A DNA stretch of 64,000 nucleotides, taken from Oscheius dolichura (Eukaryota; Nematoda; Chromadorea; Rhabditida; Rhabditidae). Where the stretch lies: positions 3,706,001 through 3,770,000 of the forward strand of contig OW051494.1 of assembly GCA_932521035.1 (NCBI GenBank). The letters run 5' to 3'. The notes below the pieces were generated by a model. The model saw only the letters and a list, made by a program, of their open reading frames with translations. It was not told the origin of the DNA and ran no database searches. Every line of letters begins with the position of its first letter. Position 1 is the stretch's first letter. The position numbers were made by a program, and so were the translations under genes. Below, piece by piece: positions 54,445 through 64,000 of this stretch.

Positions 54445-57003
54445 TTATTCTTTCAGTTTATTTTGAGATGTATCACGAATCAAGCTGTTTCTTTCGCTCA
54501 TGTAAGCCACCTTGGGTTGGGCGAATGTCGGCTTATCCTTGAGGTTTCCATCGGCCCGGAAGACGCTTTTATAGTGGTACTCTTTGCTGGATCGGAAGCG
54601 GAGGAAGGCCTTGTGTATGAGACGGCTATATGCAAGGGCTTCCTGCTCGGAGTCGGGCATCTGCGGCTCGACGAGCGTTCTCTTCACAAATCCATCAGGA
54701 CACTGCCAGATATAGGAGCGACGGAAGAGACGGTAGATGAGCTGAGTGGGGATGAGGAGGAGGTTGAAAGGAGGGGGCACGGCCGAGAACCAGTGGACAT
54801 ACTCGCTGATGATGACCACTCGGATGTACTTGAACTCCAGTTCCTCGTTATCCTGGACTCAATTGAAGAATAGGACCGAGAGAGGACAAACCAAGACTTC
54901 ATCCCCCTTCCTGACCATTAGGGAGACCATCAGGTTGAGAACGGTGATCACCGCGATCAGGTGGTAGATGGCCAGGAGACACTCCGTCGTCCCGGAGATC
55001 AGCGAGTACTTCTGGACCTCGTGTCGAGGGCCAGCCTTGCCGACCACAATCTCCCCGCCCTTGAAGTCCATGTAGCCGTAAAAGGTCCAGTAGAGACTTT
55101 TGAGTCCCAAAACGATGGAGGCGAACTGGTTGCCGAGGTCCGGCTCGACCCCGTCCTCCCGACTGAGGACGTACGGCTGGAGGAGCATGCTCAGTCCGAC
55201 GGCGAACGAGGCGGCGATCACGGCGATGATGAACAGGTAGTTGGAGACGTAGCGGATACAGCGGCCGACGGATATCTACAGATATAAATACTTTGAATGA
55301 GCCGGGAGGGACAGACCACCGTCGCCCCGACGCCCTTCAGCAGTTGGAAATAGTAGAAGATCCTCCAAATGGCCAGGATGCAGCCAGTGCTGAGGAAGAC
55401 GTCGTGGAAGATGACCTCATTCCAGGGACCCTAAACTGGGGCCGTTGGGGGGAGAGGGCCGACCATCCCCACCAAATGCTTCCTGTTGACGAGGGGCGGG
55501 TCCTGTGGGGCGATCTGTTCCGTGGCCCAGAAGAAGAGCGAGAGAAGGAAGGAGCCAATCAGGAGGAAGTCGAACCAGCGCCACCAAAATTGGAAATGGA
55601 CGCGGAAGCCCTGTCGCGAGAAGACGATGTACCGCTCGACGGCCATCCCCACCACGTAGAGGTAGATGTACCACTCGAGGCCGACCTGGATCTCTAAACA
55701 ATCAGCCATTGGGTCTCGACTGGAATACTTCCTGACCGTTGAGGAAGTCCTCCCGGGGGCGGATGTAGCAGAGGGTCAGCAGACTGGCTATGAATACCAC
55801 GTAGGAGGCCGTGTTGCTGATGTACCTGGCCAGGGGGACATCGAAAGACTTGGCCAGCTGGCCGTCGCTCACCACGTAGAGGAGAGCCAGCAGGGGATAG
55901 AAGATGGTGTGCCGGGCCAGCCGGTAGTAGTCCCTGGCCCCGTTGGCCCCGAAGTCGCCCCAGCCTCTCCACCAGATCTCGTTCATCGCCCGCTGGACAT
56001 TGGTACTGGCCACGAATTCGCGCATCCCACAGTCGAGGGCCAGCTGGACACGGGGATACGGCTCCTCGCAGGCGTTGTGGTCGCAGTGCACCTTCTGAAT
56101 TAGAACGGGATGGAGGAGGAGGAGGATGGCCCCTACGTAGCTGAGGAAGAGGTCCAGCTCCTGGTCATACCACATCTGGTTGGCCATGCGGGAGGCGAAC
56201 TGCTGAACGGCCTTCTGCAGCCCCTTGTACCAGTCGGAGAACTCCAGGTTGTCCTCGAAGATGAACCGCTCCAAGTCTTCGGACAGGGAACAGGCGGCGG
56301 CGAAGGGGTCGTCCGTGGCCAGCCAGAGGTACGCGTCCGAGCAGATGGCCCTGAGGATGTCCACCTTCTGTATCGAGGCCAGGGCGGCATACGGCTGACG
56401 ATCGCAGATATCGCATTGGCCTAGGGAGGACGGATTAAAGGACTTGAGGACGGCCCTCACAACGTCTGTGGTGGGGGAATTCGATGTAGTGGCCACGAAG
56501 CAGGAGACACTCGACGAGGGCGAAGTTGTTGTTGATACAGGCGAGGATGAGGGGCGTTATGTGCGGGGGGAAAGCGTCGCTCTCGGTGCAGCCGCTCCTC
56601 TCCTCGTGTGGATGTTCATAGAAGAGGCAGAGAATGAACTCGGTCAACGGCCGGCTGCCAATACAGATCGAGCTGAGCAGCGCCTCCTTCAACGGCTCCA
56701 CGGTCCCGTCCAAAATCAACGAGGAGATGTGGTCCAGTTGGGCCTCGGAGGCCGCTGCCCCCAGCGACTCCAGCGTCTCCGTCACCGTCTCGGCGTCCTT
56801 CTCGTGAACGGCCTTCCGGAAGGCGCACATCGTCTGCTGCATGGTCGGGGTGTTCTCCCACTTTATATGGCCGTCGTAGCCCTCGTCTTTCTCTGCCTGG
56901 AACAGCACATATTGTTGCCCGAGGATGACGGGCAACTTACATAAATGTTCTCGGGCAGCTTGTAGCGGCCAAGATTCTTCGCAGCCAGTAGCTTGGTCTT
57001 CAT
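54445..57003 (-). CDS. TRPC-family cation channel
   Basis: Plasma-membrane Ca2+-permeable channel of the canonical TRP group. N-terminus MKTKLLAAKNLGRYKLPE, then the TRPC ankyrin region: GSRPLTEFILCLFYEHP, CTESDAFPPHITPLILACIN, NNFALVECLLLRGHYIEFPH, joined by a 43-bp intron to HRRQCDICDRQPYAALASI (Cys cluster typical of TRPC). Further: LATDDPFAAACSLSEDLERF, then S1-S6 helices (IFYPLLALLYVVSDGQL, YVVFIASLLTLCYI, WWRWFDFLLIGSFLLSLFFW, YLFIIAVIAASFAVGLSML), the pore region (FASIVLGLKSLYWTFYGYMD) and S6 (AIYHLIAVITVLNLMVSLMV). A diverged TRP box (ELEFKYIRVVIISEY for EWKFARxxLW) leads to the conserved VPPPFNLL. The ATG directly follows a TTCTTCCCAG acceptor. It is the last clearly intact gene before the chromosome end. 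Confidence 0.93.
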
Positions 57004-57380
57004 CTGGGAAGAATGACACGGGGTGGCTTGTCATCTTGTCCTGTCCAATGAATCCTGAAGCAACAGGTCGTTAATCCCTGGGAATTCGAGAATGAATCCT
57101 AGCAGAAGTCAGTCATGTCGCTGGTCTCTGGTCAAGGAGAAAAGCGCTTTCAATGTGTCCAAGAAGAGCATCGTCCTCTCTTCCACGTGGTGCTACCTCC
57201 TCACTGAATGAAAAAAGGGCAATGCGGCTGTAAAACGGACAAAATAAGTGGAATGGGAGACGAGAGGCAGTTCAACATATCGCCATCCTCTAGCCCGCGT
57301 TGTCGAGAAATCCACTCATCTGCCATTCTTGGCTCTGTCATAGCCATTGTTCGCAACTGGAAGGCTGAAGGAGACATCCA
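57004..57380. other. Intergenic, nothing recognised
   Basis: Between the TRPC start and the nuclear-receptor-like fragments. May contain upstream exons of the latter, but none could be supported. Confidence 0.35.
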
Positions 57381-58243
57381 TCCACAGCGACCCCTACCAA
57401 TTTGTCCCGTCTCCGGCTCAATATGAATATCCGGGCAGTGCAGTGCGAGCGGGGCCCGAGGAAGCAGGCCGGCAAGACGAAGAGACAGAAGAATAGGTGG
57501 AACGCCGTCGACTGTAGGTGGGGTGGGAGATCGGGAACAGGCCACTTTAGGGGACGTGGTGCTGGTGGCCATGCTCGGGACATTCGGCCAGAGTGTCCTC
57601 CTCGCCTTCACCTCGGCAGACGAGAAGAAGGCCCTCTTCGCCGACTACTACCACGTCATGCTCCAGTTCTAGTTCCGGACACACTCTGACCGACGACTCC
57701 GCGAAGTCAACGTGGGTCAATTGTTATCGTAACCCTGTGGTTTTAGAAAGAACACATCCTCCCGCTGGACTTGGAACTGGAACCGGAGGAGCAGCGGCTG
57801 TCGATCTGCCTCCTCTTCTGTCGTCTCGGTTTGTCTGCCCCAGAAGGGAGGATAGTCCCCTTCAGGAGAGGTTGCCCCCGTCCTCGGCTTCTCCAGTCCC
57901 CTCTACCCGGTCTATCTCCACTGGCTTCAAAGGGCCTCGACTCCCGAGAAAGTGGAACAGATCGTCGTTTTGATGGAAGAGTCCTTCCGGGCTGAGTCCC
58001 GCCTGATCGGTCCACCCACCACCTCTTTCTCTTGGTGTCCTCGCTTGGTTGAACCATTTTTTTCTGTCAACAAGAAAAATGGAATTAGCAGCCACATTTC
58101 GGGGTTTATGAACCAGCTCTGCGAGATGCCGGCGCCTCCTTTACAAGATCTGACATGTCTGAAGCCGACGGCGATGATCCTACGCAGCTCGACCCACCGG
58201 TGTGCCTCGCTGCCGAAGCGCTGTGGGAGGGGGTTACTTGTTG
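57381..58243 (+). pseudogene. Nuclear-hormone-receptor-like fragments abutting the terminal array
   Basis: Several coding-like segments on the + strand resemble parts of a nuclear receptor. RLNMNIRAVQCERGPRKQ resembles the end of an NR2E-type DNA-binding domain (M-N-K-D-A-V-Q-H-E-R-G-P-R in tailless/FAX-1 relatives). GDVVLVAMLGTFGQSVLLAF and KALFADYYHVMLQF are followed, after an acceptor, by HILPLDLELEPEEQRLSICL, then YPVYLHWLQRASTPEKVEQI and finally GFMNQLCEMPAPPLQDLTCL, with a pattern (LxxLxxxxxxxLxxLxCLK) like ligand-domain helices 8-9. No zinc fingers were found, exon joins are uncertain, and the last segment reads straight into the satellite. It may be a truncated or degenerating gene at the subtelomere. 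Family assignment is tentative. Confidence 0.35.
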
Positions 58244-61200
58244 TTAGGCTTAGGGGATCTAGGCTTACCAAATCTCGACAAAACTTAGGCTTACCAAATT
58301 TCGACAAAACTTAGGCTTAAGGGATTTAGGCTTACCAAATTTCGACAAAACTTAGGCTTAAGGGATTTAGGCTTACCAAATCTCGACAAAACCTAGGCTT
58401 ACCAAATTTCGACAAAACTTAGGCTTAAGGGATTTAGGCTTACCAAATTTCGACAAAACTTAGGCTTAAGGGATTTAGGCTTACCAAATTTCGACAAAAC
58501 TTAGGCTTAAGGGATTTAGGCTTACCAAATTTCGACAAAACTTAGGCTTAAGGGATTTAGGCTTACCAAATTTCGACAAAACTTAGGCTTAAGGGATTTA
58601 GGCTTACCAAATTTCGACAAAACTTAGGCTTAAGGGATTTAGGCTTACCAAATCTCGACAAAACTTAGGCTTACCAAATTTCGACAAAACTTAGGCTTAA
58701 GGGATTTAGGCTTACCAAATTTCGACAAAACTTAGGCTTAAGGGATTTAGGCTTACCAAATTTCGACAAAACTTAGGCTTAAGGGATTTAGGCTTACCAA
58801 ATTTCGACAAAACTTAGGCTTAAGGGATTTAGGCTTACCAAATTTCGACAAAACTTAGGCTTAAGGGATTTAGGCTTACCAAATTTCGACAAAACTTAGG
58901 CTTAAGGGATTTAGGCTTACCAAATCTCGACAAAACTTAGGCTTAAGGGATTTAGGCTTACCAAATTTCGACAAAACTTAGGCTTAAGGGATTTAGGCTT
59001 ACCAAATTTCGACAAAACTTAGGCTTAAGGGATTTAGGCTTACCAAATTTCGACAAAACTTAGGCTTAAGGGATTTAGGCTTACCAAATCTCGACAAAAC
59101 TTAGGCTTAAGGGATTTAGGCTTACCAAATTTCGACAAAACTTAGGCTTAAGGGATTTAGGCTTACCAAATCTCGACAAAACTTAGGCTTACCAAATTTC
59201 GACAAAACTTAGGCTTAAGGGATTTAGGCTTACCAAATTTCGACAAAACTTAGGCTTAAGGGATTTAGGCTTACCAAATTTCGACAAAACTTAGGCTTAA
59301 GGGATTTAGGCTTACCAAATTTCGACAAAACTTAGGCTTAAGGGATTTAGGCTTACCAAATTTCGACAAAACTTAGGCTTACCAAATTTCGACAAAACTT
59401 AGGCTTAAGGGATTTAGGCTTACCAAATTTCGACAAAACTTAGGCTTAAGGGATTTAGGCTTACCAAATTTCGACAAAACTTAGGCTTAAGGGATTTAGG
59501 CTTACCAAATCTCGACAAAACTTAGGCTTACCAAATTTCGACAAAACTTAGGCTTAAGGGATTTAGGCTTACCAAATTTCGACAAAACTTAGGCTTAAGG
59601 GATTTAGGCTTACCAAATTTCGACAAAACTTAGGCTTAAGGGATTTAGGCTTACCAAATTTCGACAAAACTTAGGCTTACCAAATTTCGACAAAACTTAG
59701 GCTTAAGGGATTTAGGCTTACCAAATTTCGACAAAACTTAGGCTTAAGGGATTTAGGCTTACCAAATTTCGACAAAACTTAGGCTTAAGGGATTTAGGCT
59801 TACCAAATTTCGACAAAACTTAGGCTTAAGGGATTTAGGCTTACCAAATCTCGACAAAACTTAGGCTTACCAAATTTCGACAAAACTTAGGCTTAAGGGA
59901 TTTAGGCTTACCAAATTTCGACAAAACTTAGGCTTAAGGGATTTAGGCTTACCAAATTTCGACAAAACTTAGGCTTAAGGGATTTAGGCTTACCAAATTT
60001 CGACAAAACTTAGGCTTAAGGGATTTAGGCTTACCAAATTTCGACAAAACTTAGGCTTAAGGGATTTAGGCTTACCAAATTTCGACAAAACTTAGGCTTA
60101 AGGGATTTAGGCTTACCAAATCTCGACAAAACTTAGGCTTAAGGGATTTAGGCTTACCAAATCTCGACAAAACTTAGGCTTAAGGGATTTAGGCTTACCA
60201 AATTTCGACAAAACATAGGCTTAAGGGATTTAGGCTTACCAAATTTCGACAAAACTTAGGCTTAAGGGATTTAGGCTTACCAAATTTCGACAAAACTTAG
60301 GCTTACCAAATTTCGACAAAACTTAGGCTTAAGGGATTTAGGCTTACCAAATTTCGACAAAACTTAGGCTTAAGGGATTTAGGCTTACCAAATTTCGACA
60401 AAACTTAGGCTTAAGGGATTTAGGCTTACCAAATTTCGACAAAACTTAGGCTTAAGGGATTTAGGCTTACCAAATTTCGACAAAACTTAGGCTTAAGGGA
60501 TTTAGGCTTACCAAATTTCGACAAAACTTAGGCTTAAGGGATTTAGGCTTACCAAATCTCGACAAAACTTAGGCTTACCAAATTTCGACAAAACTTAGGC
60601 TTAAGGGATTTAGGCTTACCAAATTTCGACAAAACTTAGGCTTAAGGGATTTAGGCTTACCAAATTTCGACAAAACTTAGGCTTACCAAATTTCGACAAA
60701 ACTTAGGCTTAAGGGATTTAGGCTTACCAAATTTCGACAAAACTTAGGCTTAAGGGATTTAGGCTTACCAAATTTCGACAAAACTTAGGCTTAAGGGATT
60801 TAGGCTTACCAAATCTCGACAAAACTTAGGCTTAAGGGATTTAGGCTTACCAAATTTCGACAAAACTTAGGCTTAAGGGATTTAGGCTTACCAAATTTCG
60901 ACAAAACTTAGGCTTAAGGGATTTAGGCTTACCAAATTTCGACAAAACTTAGGCTTACCAAATTTCGACAAAACTTAGGCTTAAGGGATTTAGGCTTACC
61001 AAATTTCGACAAAACTTAGGCTTAAGGGATTTAGGCTTACCAAATTTCGACAAAACTTAGGCTTAAGGGATTTAGGCTTACCAAATTTCGACAAAACTTA
61101 GGCTTAAGGGATTTAGGCTTACCAAATTTCGACAAAACTTAGGCTTAAGGGATTTAGGCTTACCAAATTTCGACAAAACTTAGGCTTAAGGGATTTAGGC

Positions 61201-64000
61201 TTACCAAATCTCGACAAAACTTAGGCTTACCAAATTTCGACAAAACTTAGGCTTAAGGGATTTAGGCTTACCAAATTTCGACAAAACTTAGGCTTAAGGG
61301 ATTTAGGCTTACCAAATTTCGACAAAACTTAGGCTTACCAAATTTCGACAAAACTTAGGCTTAAGGGATTTAGGCTTACCAAATTTCGACAAAACTTAGG
61401 CTTAAGGGATTTAGGCTTACCAAATTTCGACAAAACTTAGGCTTAAGGGATTTAGGCTTACCAAATCTCGACAAAACTTAGGCTTACCAAATTTCGACAA
61501 AACTTAGGCTTAAGGGATTTAGGCTTACCAAATTTCGACAAAACTTAGGCTTAAGGGATTTAGGCTTACCAAATTTCGACAAAACTTAGGCTTAAGGGAT
61601 TTAGGCTTACCAAATTTCGACAAAACTTAGGCTTAAGGGATTTAGGCTTACCAAATTTCGACAAAACTTAGGCTTAAGGGATTTAGGCTTACCAAATCTC
61701 GACAAAACTTAGGCTTAAGGGATTTAGGCTTACCAAATCTCGACAAAACTTAGGCTTAAGGGATTTAGGCTTACCAAATTTCGACAAAACTTAGGCTTAA
61801 GGGATTTAGGCTTACCAAATTTCGACAAAACTTAGGCTTAAGGGATTTAGGCTTACCAAATTTCGACAAAACTTAGGCTTACCAAATTTCGACAAAACTT
61901 AGGCTTAAGGGATTTAGGCTTACCAAATTTCGACAAAACTTAGGCTTAAGGGATTTAGGCTTACCAAATTTCGACAAAACTTAGGCTTAAGGGATTTAGG
62001 CTTACCAAATTTCGACAAAACTTAGGCTTAAGGGATTTAGGCTTACCAAATTTCGACAAAACTTAGGCTTAAGGGATTTAGGCTTACCAAATCTCGACAA
62101 AACTTAGGCTTAAGGGATTTAGGCTTACCAAATTTCGACAAAACTTAGGCTTAAGGGATTTAGGCTTACCAAATTTCGACAAAACTTAGGCTTAAGGGAT
62201 TTAGGCTTACCAAATTTCGACAAAACTTAGGCTTACCAAATTTCGACAAAACTTAGGCTTAAGGGATTTAGGCTTACCAAATTTCGACAAAACTTAGGCT
62301 TAAGGGATTTAGGCTTACCAAATTTCGACAAAACTTAGGCTTAAGGGATTTAGGCTTACCAAATTTCGACAAAACTTAGGCTTACCAAATTTCGACAAAA
62401 CTTAGGCTTAAGGGATTTAGGCTTACCAAATTTCGACAAAACTTAGGCTTAAGGGATTTAGGCTTACCAAATTTCGACAAAACTTAGGCTTAAGGGATTT
62501 AGGCTTACCAAATTTCGACAAAACTTAGGCTTAAGGGATTTAGGCTTACCAAATTTCGACAAAACTTAGGCTTAAGGGATTTAGGCTTACCAAATTTCGA
62601 CAAAACTTAGGCTTAAGGGATTTAGGCTTACCAAATTTCGACAAAACTTAGGCTTAAGGGATTTAGGCTTACCAAATTTCGACAAAACTTAGGCTTAAGG
62701 GATTTAGGCTTACCAAATTTCGACAAAACTTAGGCTTAAGGGATTTAGGCTTACCAAATTTCGACAAAACTTAGGCTTAAGGGATTTAGGCTTACCAAAT
62801 TTCGACAAAACTTAGGCTTAAGGGATTTAGGCTTACCAAATTTCGACAAAACTTAGGCTTACCAAATTTCGACAAAACTTAGGCTTAAGGGATTTAGGCT
62901 TACCAAATTTCGACAAAACTTAGGCTTAAGGGATTTAGGCTTACCAAATTTCGACAAAACTTAGGCTTAAGGGATTTAGGCTTACCAAATTTCGACAAAA
63001 CTTAGGCTTAAGGGATTTAGGCTTACCAAATTTCGACAAAACTTAGGCTTAAGGGATTTAGGCTTACCAAATTTCGACAAAACTTAGGCTTAAGGGATTT
63101 AGGCTTACCAAATCTCGACAAAACTTAGGCTTACCAAATTTCGACAAAACTTAGGCTTAAGGGATTTAGGCTTACCAAATTTCGACAAAACTTAGGCTTA
63201 AGGGATTTAGGCTTACCAAATTTCGACAAAACTTAGGCTTACCAAATTTCGACAAAACTTAGGCTTAAGGGATTTAGGCTTACCAAATTTCGACAAAACT
63301 TAGGCTTAAGGGATTTAGGCTTACCAAATTTCGACAAAACTTAGGCTTAAGGGATTTAGGCTTACCAAATCTCGACAAAACTTAGGCTTACCAAATTTCG
63401 ACAAAACTTAGGCTTAAGGGATTTAGGCTTACCAAATTTCGACAAAACTTAGGCTTAAGGGATTTAGGCTTACCAAATTTCGACAAAACTTAGGCTTAAG
63501 GGATTTAGGCTTACCAAATTTCGACAAAACTTAGGCTTAAGGGATTTAGGCTTACCAAATTTCGACAAAACTTAGGCTTAAGGGATTTAGGCTTACCAAA
63601 TTTCGACAAAACTTAGGCTTAAGGGATTTAGGCTTACCAAATCTCGACAAAACTTAGGCTTAAGGGATTTAGGCTTACCAAATCTCGACAAAACTTAGGC
63701 TTAAGGGATTTAGGCTTACCAAATTTCGACAAAACTTAGGCTTAAGGGATTTAGGCTTACCAAATTTCGACAAAACTTAGGCTTAAGGGATTTAGGCTTA
63801 CCAAATTTCGACAAAACTTAGGCTTACCAAATTTCGACAAAACTTAGGCTTAAGGGATTTAGGCTTACCAAATTTCGACAAAACTTAGGCTTAAGGGATT
63901 TAGGCTTACCAAATTTCGACAAAACTTAGGCTTAAGGGATTTAGGCTTACCAAATTTCGACAAAACTTAGGCTTAAGGGATTTAGGCTTACCAAATTTCG
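58244..64000 (+). repeat. Telomere-like modular array, every module starting with TTAGGC
   Basis: 5.76 kb, still open at the window edge, built from two modules that both begin with the nematode telomere hexamer. Module B (15 bp) is TTAGGC-TTAAGGGAT; module A (26 bp) is TTAGGC followed by TTACCAAATTTCGACAAAAC. The main period is BA (41 bp), interrupted at irregular intervals by an extra A (26-bp step). Sequence identity is very high; the main variant is T to C giving AAATCTCGAC, with rare others (CCTAGGC near 58395, ACATAGGC near 60213). The first unit at 58244 is degenerate (TTAGGCTTAGGGGATC). TTAGGC runs 5' to 3' towards the right end, the orientation expected for the G-strand of a right-hand telomere. 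Confidence 0.95.

Noticed and set aside
57201-57611. 136-codon minus frame beside the TRPC gene
   Set aside because: Antisense to the nuclear-receptor-like segments, with no domain and no supported splice sites.
58244-64000. CRISPR array
   Set aside because: There are no unique spacers; both modules repeat almost identically, and the context is a eukaryotic chromosome end.

Overview
The window looks like the right end of a nematode chromosome. Support comes from the gene content (ZP/cuticlin-type protein, Srg-like serpentine receptor, catalytically dead PTP-like protein, sphingomyelin synthase, UGT), from many very short introns (about 37-60 bp), and from the last 5.76 kb, a modular array in which every module begins with the nematode telomere hexamer TTAGGC. 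No bacterial, plasmid or viral gene was recognised. Gene models were built by eye by joining exons with GT-AG introns, so outer boundaries are firmer than individual splice sites.

Layout. 0-4.4 kb (AT-rich): SNARE YKT6 and a chromodomain protein, both +. 4.6-19.6 kb (GC-rich coding): SLC20 phosphate transporter (-), a degenerate gamma-glutamylcyclotransferase-like gene (+), a small secreted peptide (+), a ZP-domain membrane protein (+), sphingomyelin synthase (-), a small membrane protein (-), a UDP-glycosyltransferase (+), a PY-motif membrane protein (-) and a second secreted peptide paralogous to the first (-). 20-37 kb (AT-rich): a coiled-coil protein (-), a composite inverted-repeat/SINE region, Integrator subunit 7 (-) with an intronless gene nested on the opposite strand in one intron, an EGG-like pseudophosphatase (-), an Srg-like receptor (+, GC-rich island) and the TFIIH helicase XPB/ERCC3 (-). 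38.3-48.6 kb: SGF29 (-) with a possible operon partner upstream, a 17beta-HSD12/LET-767-type reductase (+) and a full-length ABCA transporter (-) carrying transposon insertions in its introns. 50.4-57 kb: an RS-domain protein (+), checkpoint kinase CHK1 (-), a 526-bp inverted-repeat element and a TRPC channel (-). 57.2-58.24 kb: fragments resembling a nuclear hormone receptor (+) that run into the array. 58.24-64 kb: telomere-like array, still continuing at the window edge.

Most genes are housekeeping genes that do not form one pathway. INTS7, XPB and SGF29 all act in RNA polymerase II transcription; the sphingomyelin synthase, HSD12-type reductase, UGT and ABCA genes are lipid or small-molecule functions. 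Many start codons sit 0-20 nt after a lone 3' splice acceptor, which suggests spliced-leader trans-splicing. The most unusual items are the composite telomere-like array with higher-order structure, the two-member secreted peptide family sharing an EGG..VKPWL C-terminus, the large insertion inside the SGF29 Tudor region, and the several repeat families that have expanded otherwise tiny introns.
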